From assembly GCA_017399175.1 (NCBI GenBank), contig JAFQEE010000061.1, positions 1 through 36,798 of the forward strand: DNA of 36,798 nucleotides, in the 5' to 3' direction. The notes under the pieces are model-generated. The model did no database searches, had not been told where the DNA came from, and worked only from the letters and a program-made list of their open reading frames with translations. This DNA comes from Clostridia bacterium. Lineage in GTDB: Bacteria > Bacillota > Clostridia > Oscillospirales > Acutalibacteraceae. Shown one piece after another: positions 7,821 to 16,811 of this stretch (the stretch's first letter is position 1; each line of letters starts with the position of its first letter). The position numbers and the translations under genes are program-made.

Positions 7821-8918
7821 TTATAATATTTCTGCCAAAATGGTGTTTGACATTAAAAATCCCTTGCGGGTTAATGCGATACCGTTTTCATTTGAAATCA
7901 TATACCCATTATCAATGAAAATCTTTGATTTTTCGTATAATTCTTTTGGAATATTATGACCGAATCTTTCTGAAACTTTATTTTCATTTAAACCATCAAC
8001 AAGTCTTAAATTAAGCATTGCATATTCTGTGAAATCTCCGCCAAGTCCGTCTTGAATAGGTGAATTTCCATTCATAAAAGAATTAAAATCTCTGTCAAAA
8101 TAAAATCTTTTTCTGTTCAAAAATGAATGTGCAGACGGTCCAAGACCCAAGTATTCTTCACAATGCCAATATTTAAGATTATGTTGACTTTCAAAGCCTT
8201 TCTTCGAGAAATTTGAAATCTCGTATTGCATAATACCTTGATTTTCAAGGGTTTCGCACATCTGCAAATACAAATCAGCAGTCAAATCGTCGTCAGGAAA
8301 ATCGTATTTATGTCGATTTTTGTAAAAATGCGTGTTTTCTTCAATTTTGAGCATATATGCACTAATGTGCGGCACACCAAGAGAAATAGAAAAGTCAAGA
8401 GTTTCATTTAAACTCTTTTCAGTTTGATTAGGAATTCCGAGCATAACATCAAGAGTGATATTCTCAAAGCCAACATTCTGTGCTGTTTTTACGGCATTTT
8501 CAACCTGTTTTCTGTCAGAAAGTCTGCCGAGCATTCGTCTTTCACTATCCACAGCAGATTGAAGTCCCATTGAAATTCTGTTTACACCACAGTTGTAAAG
8601 AGTTTTGATAAAATCTTCACTAAGTCCATATGGATTGCACTCAACTGTAATTTCTGCATCGTTTGTCAAAAAGTCAGTTTTGCAGGCTTTGACGAGAGTT
8701 TCAAGGTTTTTTGCCCCTAAAACTGACGGAGTTCCGCCACCAATGTAAAGTGTATCGCCTTTACGTTGTAAAGTAGAAATACTTGACAAAATTCTCTCTT
8801 TTAAAACAACGGTGTATTCATCTTTTTCGGTTTCTTTTCCGCTGAAAGAATAGAAATCACAGTATGGACATTTCGATTTGCAGAATGGAATATGCAGATA
8901 AAGTCCTATGTTTTTCAT
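7821..8918 (-). CDS. hemW: Radical SAM heme chaperone HemW
   Basis: A 365-residue radical SAM protein, often mislabelled as oxygen-independent coproporphyrinogen oxidase. The cluster motif is CKSKCPYC near residues 13-20, with GGGTPS for SAM binding near 60. The HNLKYW motif, which matches the HNxxYW heme-binding signature of HemW, is present near residue 249. HemW proteins insert heme into acceptor proteins. The start overlaps the stop of the deacylase gene by 4 bp (ATGA). LepA next to HemW is a common arrangement in Firmicutes, which supports the assignment. Confidence 0.92.
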   Translation of the reverse strand: MKNIGLYLHIPFCKSKCPYCDFYSFSGKETEKDEYTVVLKERILSSISTLQRKGDTLYIGGGTPSVLGAKNLETLVKACKTDFLTNDAEITVECNPYGLSEDFIKTLYNCGVNRISMGLQSAVDSERRMLGRLSDRKQVENAVKTAQNVGFENITLDVMLGIPNQTEKSLNETLDFSISLGVPHISAYMLKIEENTHFYKNRHKYDFPDDDLTADLYLQMCETLENQGIMQYEISNFSKKGFESQHNLKYWHCEEYLGLGPSAHSFLNRKRFYFDRDFNSFMNGNSPIQDGLGGDFTEYAMLNLRLVDGLNENKVSERFGHNIPKELYEKSKIFIDNGYMISNENGIALTRKGFLMSNTILAEIL

Positions 8919-9397
8919 ACTTTTATGTAAGAAATTGTATGACCGCAGGATTTAACATATTTCACAAGGTCGTCGAATTTCAGGAACACAGTTGCGTGGT
9001 TATCGTTAGGGTGACAACCAACAATATCTTCCTTTTTAAGGTCTGCGTCAAAGTAAATTTCAAGTTCTTTTTCTGTGTCATAAATCACACCAAAAGGGGA
9101 TACAGAGCCTTTTTCGACTTTAAGATATTTGTCAAGTCTTTCGTCAGAAGCAAAGCTCAACTTTGTGGAGTCGATTTCAGCACGGATTAACTGTAAGTTT
9201 GCTCGTTTGTCACCGTGAAGCACAACAAGCATATTGCGAGTACCCTTAACATCACGAAGAACAAGGTTTTTCGGAATATGACCGTTTTCTGTAAGGTGAT
9301 ATTCTTCGATTTCCTCCATTGTGAATGCAGCAGGATGCTCCACTTGTTTGTATTCGATTTCTAATTCTTTAAGTTTTTCAAAAATTTCTTTATTCAT
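8915..9397 (-). CDS. proX: Prolyl-tRNA deacylase, YbaK/ProX type
   Basis: A free-standing trans-editing domain of about 160 residues, which removes wrongly attached alanine (or cysteine) from tRNA-Pro. Family marks are [10 protein letters not shown] near the N-terminus, [10 protein letters not shown], a GDKRANL segment, and [11 protein letters not shown], the GSxxPFG loop typical of ProX/PrdX. The start (9397, or 9400 one codon earlier) lies within the last codons of lepA, giving an 8-11 bp overlap. A longer in-frame extension back to 9517 would run deep into lepA and has no family resemblance, so I reject it. It is co-translated with lepA and hemW. Confidence 0.85.
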   Translation of the reverse strand: MNKEIFEKLKELEIEYKQVEHPAAFTMEEIEEYHLTENGHIPKNLVLRDVKGTRNMLVVLHGDKRANLQLIRAEIDSTKLSFASDERLDKYLKVEKGSVSPFGVIYDTEKELEIYFDADLKKEDIVGCHPNDNHATVFLKFDDLVKYVKSCGHTISYIKV

Positions 9398-11198
9398 CAT
9401 CGAGTTTAAGCACAGCCATAAATGCCTCTTGCGGTACTTCAACCGTACCGAAGTGACGCATACGCTTTTTACCTTCCTTCTGCTTTTCAAGCAATTTCTT
9501 TTTACGGGTAATGTCACCGCCGTAGCACTTTGCGAGAACGTCTTTTCTCATAGCCTTAACAGTTTCACGGGCAATAACCTTACCACCGATAGCCATCTGA
9601 ATAGGAATTTCAAACATCTGGCGCGGAATATTGTCTTTAAGTTTTTCTGCGATTCGACGAGCCTTCGCATATGCCTTTTCACTATGAATCATAAATGAAA
9701 GAGCATCGATAATATCACCATTGAGAAGCACATCAAGTTTAATGATGCTTGAACGCTGATAATCACTCATTTCATAGTCGAATGACGCATAACCGCGAGT
9801 ACGGGATTTAAGTACATCAAAAAAGTCATAAATGATTTCATTAAGTGGCAAAATGTAGTGTAAATCAACACGGTCAGATGCAAGGTGAGTGGTATTCACA
9901 TAAACACCTCGTCTATCCTGACAAAGATTCATAATTGCACCGATATATTCAGGCGGAGCATAAATATGTGCCTCAACCGTTGGTTCTTCGCAAAAATCAA
10001 TGTTTGCAGGGTCAGGATAATGGCTTGGGTTGTCGATTTCGATTACATCACCGTTTGTAAGGTGAACCTTGTAAATAACACTTGGAATTGTTGTTACAAG
10101 GTCAAGGTTGTATTCTCTTTCAAGTCTTTCCTGAATGATTTCAAGATGCAATAACCCTAAGAAACCGCATCGGAAACCGAAACCGAGAGCACCTGATGTT
10201 TCAGGCTCGAATGAAAGTGCAGCATCGTTTAATTGTAATTTTTCAAGTGCTTCACGAAGATTTTCATAGTCAGCACCGTCAGCAGGATAAACACCGCAGA
10301 ATACCATAGGATTAACTTTTCTGTATCCTGCCAATGGTTCACTTGCAGGGTTTTCAGCAGTTGTAACTGTGTCACCAACTCGTGCATCGCCAACAGTCTT
10401 GATTGACGCAGTAATATATCCAACCTCACCTGATGTGAGTTCTTTCTGTGGTTCCATAGCATTTGGTCGCATATAACCAACTTCAACAACATTGAATTCA
10501 GCACCTGTTGCCATCATTCGCATTGTGTCACCGGGCTTGATTTTACCGTCCATAATACGCACATAAACGATAACACCCTTATAGCTGTCATAAACCGAGT
10601 CAAATACAAGTGCACGAAGTGGTTCACTATCACGATTTTCAGGTGGCGGAACAAGAGAAACAATGCTTTCAAGCACCTGTTCAATGTTCTGACCTGTTTT
10701 TGCAGAAACTCTTGGAGCTTCGTCACAAGGAAGACCGATAACTTCCTCAACCTCGTTTGCAACTCTGTCAGGGTCGGCAGCAGGCAAGTCAATCTTATTG
10801 ATTACAGGCACTAATTCAAGGTCGTGGTCAAGTGCTAAATATGTATTGGCAAGTGTCTGTGCCTCAACACCCTGTGAAGCGTCGATAATAAGCACAGCAC
10901 CTTCACAAGCAGCAAGTGAACGGGAAACCTCATAGTTAAAGTCAACATGACCGGGAGTGTCGATAAGGTTAAGTTCGTATGTTTCACCGTCTTTTGCCTT
11001 ATAGTCAAGTTTTACCGCGTGAGCCTTAATTGTGATACCGCGTTCACGCTCTAGGTCCATATTGTCAAGTAACTGCTCGGTCATATCACGCTTTGCGACA
11101 GTTTCAGTAAGCTCTAAAAGTCGGTCAGCAAGTGTACTCTTACCATGGTCGATATGAGCGATAATTGAAAAATTTCGGATATTGTCTTTCTTAGCCAT
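9390..11198 (-). CDS. lepA: Elongation factor 4 (LepA), ribosomal GTPase
   Basis: A 602-residue translation GTPase, the usual length, which acts on stalled or mis-translocated ribosomes and in ribosome biogenesis. The GTP-binding P-loop AHIDHGKST is at residues 14-22, RGITIK follows in switch 1, then DTPGHVDF and NKIDLP. The C-terminus contains the LepA-specific [21 protein letters not shown] segment, split here across about 545-565, and ends in MAVLKLDDE. It starts 3 bp after the yitT stop, whose last codons supply an AGG ribosome site. Confidence 0.97.
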   Translation of the reverse strand: MAKKDNIRNFSIIAHIDHGKSTLADRLLELTETVAKRDMTEQLLDNMDLERERGITIKAHAVKLDYKAKDGETYELNLIDTPGHVDFNYEVSRSLAACEGAVLIIDASQGVEAQTLANTYLALDHDLELVPVINKIDLPAADPDRVANEVEEVIGLPCDEAPRVSAKTGQNIEQVLESIVSLVPPPENRDSEPLRALVFDSVYDSYKGVIVYVRIMDGKIKPGDTMRMMATGAEFNVVEVGYMRPNAMEPQKELTSGEVGYITASIKTVGDARVGDTVTTAENPASEPLAGYRKVNPMVFCGVYPADGADYENLREALEKLQLNDAALSFEPETSGALGFGFRCGFLGLLHLEIIQERLEREYNLDLVTTIPSVIYKVHLTNGDVIEIDNPSHYPDPANIDFCEEPTVEAHIYAPPEYIGAIMNLCQDRRGVYVNTTHLASDRVDLHYILPLNEIIYDFFDVLKSRTRGYASFDYEMSDYQRSSIIKLDVLLNGDIIDALSFMIHSEKAYAKARRIAEKLKDNIPRQMFEIPIQMAIGGKVIARETVKAMRKDVLAKCYGGDITRKKKLLEKQKEGKKRMRHFGTVEVPQEAFMAVLKLDDE

Positions 11199-11201
11199 AT
11201 A

Positions 11202-12062
11202 TTACCTCATAAATCCTTCGCCGATAATCTGTTTTGCTTGTGTAATAATGAAAAAAGCGTTTTCATCGGCAGATTTTATTTTCTTAATTATTTTTTGTAT
11301 CTGGTTGTCATAACAGGCACAAAGTAAAATGTTGTTTTCATTACCTGAATAACCACCCTGACCTTTAAGCACCGTAACACCACGCCCAAGGTCATTTATA
11401 ATTATGTGACGAATTTCATCACTTTTTTCTGAAAAAATCATAATCATTGCACCGCGACTTATGCCGAAAACAACGAAGTCCAGCACCTGTGCACTCACAA
11501 AAATTGTGACCGCAGCATAAAGCACCGATTCAGCGTTGCCATAGACAAAACCGCCTGCAATAATAACAATAGCATCAAGTAAAAAAATCGATTTACCCAA
11601 TGTGATGTGAGGATATCGAAGTTTGATAAGCCTTGCAATTATGTCAACTCCGCCCGTTGTAGCATTTCGAAGAAATATCATTCCCAATGAAAGTCCCGAA
11701 AGCACACCGCCGAAAATTGACGAAATAAGCAAATCGTTTTCATAAACGGGCAAAACAGTTCCCATATTGATGATTACTGATGAAATACCGATAACCCAGA
11801 ATGTTCTTAACACAAAAAGTGCACCTAATTTTTTGAATGCGATGATTAAAAGGGGAACATTCATCACGAAAATAGCAGTACCTATTGGTATTTCATACAG
11901 ATAGTTGAGAATTGTCGCAATTCCCGTAACGCCACCGTTGAGAATGTTGTTCTTTGCCATAAAGCAGTTGATTCCAACGGAAAACAACCCACTTGCCGTA
12001 ACGAAAACGGCTGTATCAATTAAAAAATCCTTAATGCTATACTGAAGTTTTTTCAGACTCAT
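11202..12062 (-). CDS. yitT: YitT family membrane protein
   Basis: A 286-residue protein with five or six predicted membrane segments in the first two thirds. A cytosolic C-terminal DUF2179-like domain follows (GRGVTVLKGQGGYSGNENNI). NGGVTGIA near residue 43 and RNATTGGVDI near 135 are typical of the YitT family, whose transport role is unknown. The start at 12062 gives the usual family length and overlaps mrnC by 26 bp with GAGG nearby. The longer frame back to 12224 is simply the alternate frame of mrnC. Confidence 0.88.
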   Translation of the reverse strand: MSLKKLQYSIKDFLIDTAVFVTASGLFSVGINCFMAKNNILNGGVTGIATILNYLYEIPIGTAIFVMNVPLLIIAFKKLGALFVLRTFWVIGISSVIINMGTVLPVYENDLLISSIFGGVLSGLSLGMIFLRNATTGGVDIIARLIKLRYPHITLGKSIFLLDAIVIIAGGFVYGNAESVLYAAVTIFVSAQVLDFVVFGISRGAMIMIFSEKSDEIRHIIINDLGRGVTVLKGQGGYSGNENNILLCACYDNQIQKIIKKIKSADENAFFIITQAKQIIGEGFMR

Positions 12063-12459
12063 CAACCTCGATTGCTTTGATAACTTCATTAAGCAAAAGA
12101 GTGAGTCGTTCAGTTTCATCTTTAAGATACAAGTATCCCACAAGTGCCTCAAAACCTGTTGCGTAATGATAGTCACAACCACTCTGGTTTTTCGGAGTAT
12201 GGGAGGTGTGAGCATTTCTGCCACGCTTAAAAACTTCTGTTTCTTTTTCTGTAAGGAGAGGAAGAATAGCGCGCATACCCTTGCTTTGTGCCTCAGCCTT
12301 TACCCAATTAACCGAGAGTTTATGTAACTTGCCAACAGGTCGGTTTGCGTCACAGACCAGCATCTCACGAACAAAAAGTGAGAAAACCGCATCGCCTGTA
12401 AATGCAAGTGTCAGGGGACTTAATGTATCCACCTTAATTTCTTTGTCGTATAATCTCAT
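12037..12459 (-). CDS. mrnC: Mini-ribonuclease III
   Basis: A 140-residue protein consisting of the RNase III catalytic domain without the double-stranded-RNA-binding domain. It matures 23S rRNA in Firmicutes. Key parts are LAFTGDAVFSL (the acidic residue replaces the classical RNase III signature), RGRNAHTSHTPKN, and YHYATGFEALVGYLYL with the second metal-site Glu. It follows obg with a 5-bp gap. In many Firmicutes mrnC sits next to cysS; here it is between obg and yitT. Confidence 0.93.
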   Translation of the reverse strand: MRLYDKEIKVDTLSPLTLAFTGDAVFSLFVREMLVCDANRPVGKLHKLSVNWVKAEAQSKGMRAILPLLTEKETEVFKRGRNAHTSHTPKNQSGCDYHYATGFEALVGYLYLKDETERLTLLLNEVIKAIEVDESEKTSV

Positions 12460-12464
12460 ATGTT

Positions 12465-13760
<1,296 letters not shown>

Positions 13761-13857
13761 TTATATATAAAAACCCATTATCTTTAATATTGTACACTAT
13801 TTTTATAAAATAATAAATACCTAATTTAAATTTTTTACAAATTATAATTTGTTCTGT

Positions 13858-13943
13858 GTCATTCTGAGAAACGAAGTGACGAAGAATCTCTGTTGGTTGA
13901 TACATTACTTTGGTAGAGATTCTTCGCTAACGCTCAGAATGAC
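13858..13943 (-). repeat. R1 palindromic repeat, copy c
   Basis: Same 86-bp plan and orientation as copy b, with the ends GTCATTCTGAG and CTCAGAATGAC. An ACAAATTATAATTTGT palindrome lies just before it, as also before the copy at 36692. Confidence 0.88.
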
Positions 13944-14057
13944 CTACGCAATCTGTTCTACAATCTCAAATTTGCAGAACAAAATGGAAAAATAATCTAT
14001 ATTTTTAAAAATTCAATAATTTTACACCGAAAATCGCATATAATGTACATAAACATC

Positions 14058-14086
14058 TTGACAACCACAATATATTGTGCTATTAT
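14058..14086 (+). promoter_or_regulatory. Promoter P1 with a 14-bp palindrome in the spacer
   Basis: TTGACA (14058-14063), a 17-bp spacer, then TATTAT (14081-14086). The spacer contains the perfect palindrome CACAATATATTGTG (14066-14079), the place where a repressor would block RNA polymerase. The palindrome resembles the NrdR box. A shorter relative, CACAATTTGTG, lies at 14129-14139. The only plus-strand gene ahead is the small membrane protein at 14283. Confidence 0.65.
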
Positions 14087-14138
14087 TCAAATACAGACAG
14101 AAAAATTAGAAAAAATTGCTTATTAAATCACAATTTGT

Positions 14139-14154
14139 GTCCGTAAAAACGGAC
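14139..14154 (+). repeat. Small leader hairpin between P1 and P2
   Basis: GTCCGT, loop AAAA, ACGGAC. It has no T tract after it, so it is not a normal terminator. It would be in the P1 transcript only. Confidence 0.5.
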
Positions 14155-14184
14155 TGAAAATATAAAAATATTCGAACATTTGTA

Positions 14185-14212
14185 TTGACTTTTGCAAAAA
14201 ATCGTCTATAAT
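14185..14212 (+). promoter_or_regulatory. Promoter P2 of the small membrane protein
   Basis: TTGACT (14185-14190), a 16-bp spacer, and a consensus TATAAT (14207-14212). Predicted transcription starts near 14219, just ahead of the LexA-type box. Confidence 0.75.
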
Positions 14213-14224
14213 ATGACTTGTAAA

Positions 14225-14236
14225 GAACATTTGTTC
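14225..14236. promoter_or_regulatory. LexA (SOS) box GAACATTTGTTC
   Basis: A full GAAC-N4-GTTC match to the Gram-positive LexA/DinR operator, lying at the predicted start of the P2 transcript. The same ten bases GAACATTTGT occur at 14174-14183 (as CGAACATTTGTA), immediately before the P2 -35 box, so the promoter is flanked by one complete and one partial site. Confidence 0.7.
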
Positions 14237-14244
14237 CAATTTGT

Positions 14245-14262
14245 TCGGTAGCGAACAATCAG
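14245..14262 (+). repeat. Leader inverted repeat before the small gene
   Basis: TTGTTCG, GTAG, CGAACAA: a 7-bp stem between the LexA box and the ribosome site GGAGG (14270-14274). The half-sites point the opposite way from a LexA operator, so it is more likely an RNA hairpin. Confidence 0.4.
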
Positions 14263-14282
14263 AAATATCGGAGGTTGATTTT

Positions 14283-14525
14283 ATGACAACAACATTTGCA
14301 ATCACAACTTTAATAGAATTAGCAGTAGCAATCCTTCTCGTTTACGGCTTTATGCATGAGGACAAGATGATTGCCTTTGAACAATCAGTAAAAAGAATTG
14401 TAATCGGTAACATCCGCCGTGCAATCCGTATTCGTAATCACAAAAAAGCGGTGGCAAGAGGGGAACATCTCCACTTGTATTCATCAAACGGTCGTGTTCA
14501 GAACACAAACTCAACAGTAGCATAA
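14283..14525 (+). CDS. Small single-pass membrane protein, predicted SOS-induced
   Basis: An 80-residue protein without a family I can name. The start at 14283 follows GGAGG with 8 bp spacing. Residues 4-23 are a continuous hydrophobic segment (FAITTLIELAVAILLVYGF), so the N-terminus spans the membrane. Residues 25-34 are mixed charged. Residues 36-60 are strongly basic (VKRIVIGNIRRAIRIRNHKK region) and could bind the membrane face or nucleic acid. The last 20 residues are polar. It lacks the LysM domain of the SOS division inhibitor YneA. LexA-type boxes on its promoter suggest induction by DNA damage, and small SOS membrane proteins in other bacteria stop cell division; that role here is inference. 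A strong terminator follows. Confidence 0.75.
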   Translation: MTTTFAITTLIELAVAILLVYGFMHEDKMIAFEQSVKRIVIGNIRRAIRIRNHKKAVARGEHLHLYSSNGRVQNTNSTVA

Positions 14526-14570
14526 TATCCATACTTCATTTTTACTTACTCCTTTCTCTCACACACAAGG

Positions 14571-14609
14571 AAAATCCCCAGGGTAATTCATTTTACCTTG
14601 GGGATTTTT
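14571..14609. terminator. Strong intrinsic terminator
   Basis: AAAATCCCCAGGGTAA pairs with TTTACCTTGGGGATTTTT around a short TCAT loop. Both strands end in a T tract. It insulates the small membrane protein from the B6 operon that converges on it. Confidence 0.9.
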
Positions 14610-14634
14610 CTGTATATGCAATTATAAATAATAA

Positions 14635-14719
14635 GTCATTCTGAGGAGTGTAACGACGAAGAATCTCCATTAGTTGCAATGTTTCTTTAAAAGAGATTCT
14701 TCGCTACGCTCAGAATGAC
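14635..14719 (-). repeat. R1 palindromic repeat, copy d
   Basis: Same plan as copies b, c and f, with a GAGGAGTGTAACGACGAAG arm first. It ends 38 bp before the stop codon of the radical SAM gene. Confidence 0.88.
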
Positions 14720-14757
14720 ACCAATTCCATTTTGCGCTTTGCGTTTTGCACTTTGCA

Positions 14758-15363
14758 TTATTCAGCTGTATATTCCCTTACTCTCAACGGAATATCGATT
14801 TCCTCACAGAGCTTTTTACAATCCTCAATGTCTTCCTTGCTGATAACATCAACAACGGTGAGTTTTGTTGGGACACCGTATTCTTTACATTCTTTTGCAA
14901 ACTTGAGCATTACATCGAATGACTTTTCGCCAAATGACGGTTTTGTAATTTCATTATATTTTTCTTTGGTAGGAGCATTAAGACTTATGGAAACAGAATC
15001 GATAACATCGCAGATTTCCTTTGCAGTTTCCCTCTTGTTAATAAGGTCAGAAAGTCCGTTTGTATTAAGTCGGATTTTAATACCTTTTTCTTTTAAATAC
15101 TTACAAGCCTCAAGCATATTGTCGAGGGCACAAGTTGGCTCACCATAACCACAGATAATAATTGAGTTGTTGTATTTACTGAAATCAAATTTGTCGATTT
15201 CAGCCTTGATTTCGTCAATTGTCGGGTTGTGTTCAAACCATAAAGTTGTTGCTTCACCAACGCTGTCACCATTGTTGCGGATACAGAATGTGCATCTGCA
15301 AGGACAAGCATTTGTGATGTTGAGGTAAGCCTGATTTCCGTATGTATAAACTATGTCAGCCAT
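14758..15363 (-). CDS. Radical SAM protein, TatD-linked/TIGR04100-like
   Basis: A 201-residue short radical SAM protein with the cluster motif CPCRCTFC (ligands Cys20, 24 and 27) and CGYGEP for SAM binding near residues 91-96. The fold is close to that of activating enzymes, with no extra auxiliary-cluster domain visible. It resembles the families described as TatD nuclease-associated radical SAM and TIGR04100; I recall the latter being paired with a small membrane protein, as here. The start is 2 bp after the stop of the S-component gene, with GGAG in its last codons, so it is co-translated with the B6 genes. The reaction is unknown. In this window tatD itself is 18 kb away next to metG. Confidence 0.8.
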   Translation of the reverse strand: MADIVYTYGNQAYLNITNACPCRCTFCIRNNGDSVGEATTLWFEHNPTIDEIKAEIDKFDFSKYNNSIIICGYGEPTCALDNMLEACKYLKEKGIKIRLNTNGLSDLINKRETAKEICDVIDSVSISLNAPTKEKYNEITKPSFGEKSFDVMLKFAKECKEYGVPTKLTVVDVISKEDIEDCKKLCEEIDIPLRVREYTAE

Positions 15364-15365
15364 TT

Positions 15366-15893
15366 TTAAACTCCTTTAGAGATTTTTGATTTAAGATTTA
15401 TTTTGTCTACGGCTTTTGCAATAATTAAGAAGATAATACCACTTGCGACGGCCTGAATGGTGTTGCCGATTAGTGAAAGTGTTGCCGATGCCACAGAATA
15501 AAGAATAGATTCAGCAACAAAGTAACCGAAAATGGTTATAACTCCCGAAACAACAGTCATTAAAACCGTTTGTTTTGATAAGATTTTATTTGATTTGTAT
15601 TTTCGGCACACAAGTGCAAATGGAATAACATTCAGTACTTTAATAATCATTGTGGGAACTGCCCATATTGCATAGCCAGAAAGAATATCTGCTAAAGCAC
15701 CACCTAAAGCACCTGCAATAATGCAATAGGGGAATGGCAAAACACAAGCAGCGAGATAAACAAAGCTGTCACCTAAATGAATGTAGCCTTCGCCAAGTCC
15801 TGTTGAAAATTTTATAACACTTGTTGCGAGTAATATGATTGCGGTAAAAATCGCAGTATTTGTAATTCTTAAAAGAGATTTTTTATTTCGCAT
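15366..15893 (-). CDS. ECF-type S component, probable vitamin B6 transporter
   Basis: A 175-residue integral membrane protein with about six helices, the size of an energy-coupling-factor substrate-binding subunit. ECF-typical traits are TNTAIFTAIILLAT at the N-terminus, GEGYIHLGDSFVYLAACVLP, and GALGGALADILSGY. It would need the shared EcfA/EcfT module, which is not encoded here. Its gene overlaps the upstream pyridoxal kinase gene by 11 bp and is followed at 2 bp by the radical SAM gene. The pairing with a B6 kinase under a PdxR-like regulator suggests a pyridoxine, pyridoxal or pyridoxamine substrate; that is context inference. Confidence 0.78.
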   Translation of the reverse strand: MRNKKSLLRITNTAIFTAIILLATSVIKFSTGLGEGYIHLGDSFVYLAACVLPFPYCIIAGALGGALADILSGYAIWAVPTMIIKVLNVIPFALVCRKYKSNKILSKQTVLMTVVSGVITIFGYFVAESILYSVASATLSLIGNTIQAVASGIIFLIIAKAVDKINLKSKISKGV

Positions 15894-16710
15894 TTATAAG
15901 CATCTCCAAATACTTTTGAAAATTCACTCCGTTTGGCTCGTAATCGAGTTCAGATGGGGTGCTTTTTATTGAGTTGTATATAAAATCTGTTGCGAGTGAA
16001 ACTGATTCAACAACATTCATTCCTTTTGTAATTCCGCCACAGACAATGCTTGAAAAAATGTCGCCCGTACCGGAGTAGCTACCGTTCAAAAACCTTGATT
16101 TTACAAGGTTTACAGAGCCTTTTTCGACAATTATGTTGCAGATTTCGTCACCTGTTTTCACACCTGTGATAATTACCGTTTTTGTTGTTTTGTTAAGTAA
16201 AGAAGATGCAATTTCTGTGATTTTTTCAATGTTGTTTTCTTTGCTTATTTCGTTGTAATCAGCACCGCAAAGAATACAGAGTTCAGTAAGATTTGGTGTG
16301 ATAATATCTGCTTTTTTTGTAAGCACTTTTACCTTTTCACAAAGCTTTTCGTCATAGGTGTCATACAAAACACCATCGTCAGCCATAATAGGGTCAACAA
16401 AAACAAGAGTGTTTTCACCTTTAAAATTTTCAATAAAATCAAGGATAATATCCACTTGCTTTTCACTAGCAAGGTACCCTGTAAGAATAGCGTCAAAATG
16501 TACATTTTGCTTTTTCCATACATCAATGTAAGGCGTCATATTTTCGGTGAAATCAACACTGTAAAAATCGTCATATCCCGTCTGGTTTGAAAGGATTGCA
16601 GTGGGTATAGGATTGCACTCAATCCCAAGCGCCGAAATTATGGGAAGTGACACAGCAAGGGAACATTTTCCAAAACCGGAAATATCATTTATTACTGCTA
16701 TTTTTTTCAA
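15883..16710 (-). CDS. pdxY: Pyridoxal/pyridoxamine kinase, ribokinase family
   Basis: A 275-residue kinase that phosphorylates B6 vitamers towards pyridoxal phosphate in salvage. The start is TTG at 16710, preceded by AGAGGTG at 7 bp; the earlier ATG at 16791 lies beyond the divergent promoter. Family marks are NDISGFGKCS (substrate loop), NQTGYDD, VDPIMADDG, TPNLTEL, and GSYSGTGDIFSS with catalytic Asp217. It could be labelled PdxK or PdxY; the PdxY-like length and loop favour the latter. It is divergent from the PdxR-like regulator, from which it is separated by 101 bp. Confidence 0.9.
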   Translation of the reverse strand: MKKIAVINDISGFGKCSLAVSLPIISALGIECNPIPTAILSNQTGYDDFYSVDFTENMTPYIDVWKKQNVHFDAILTGYLASEKQVDIILDFIENFKGENTLVFVDPIMADDGVLYDTYDEKLCEKVKVLTKKADIITPNLTELCILCGADYNEISKENNIEKITEIASSLLNKTTKTVIITGVKTGDEICNIIVEKGSVNLVKSRFLNGSYSGTGDIFSSIVCGGITKGMNVVESVSLATDFIYNSIKSTPSELDYEPNGVNFQKYLEMLINAK

Positions 16711-16722
16711 TGTTGTCACCTC

Positions 16723-16768
16723 TTGCTTTTTTATTTTAACGGATATATAATAATACAAAAGTGTCTTT
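16723..16768 (+). promoter_or_regulatory. pdxR promoter and candidate PdxR operator
   Basis: TTGCTT (16723-16728), 17 bp, TATAAT (16746-16751). AAAGTGTCTTT (16758-16768) follows at the expected transcription start and resembles the AAAGTGG-T-CTA PdxR site of actinobacteria, one base short. A minus-strand -10 for the kinase (TATTAT, 16754-16749) would overlap the pdxR -10, so one bound protein could control both directions. Confidence 0.5.
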
Positions 16769-16811
16769 AATAAAATGCACAAAATTAACAATTTTTAAGG
16801 GGACAGTTATC

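Noticed and set aside
11202-12224. N-terminal extension of yitT to 12224
   Set aside because: The extra residues are the alternate frame of mrnC. The 286-residue version matches the normal family length.
14245-14262. Second full LexA box (TTGTTCG..CGAACAA)
   Set aside because: The half-sites are in the wrong order: GTTCG comes before CGAAC. It is a palindrome but not a LexA operator.
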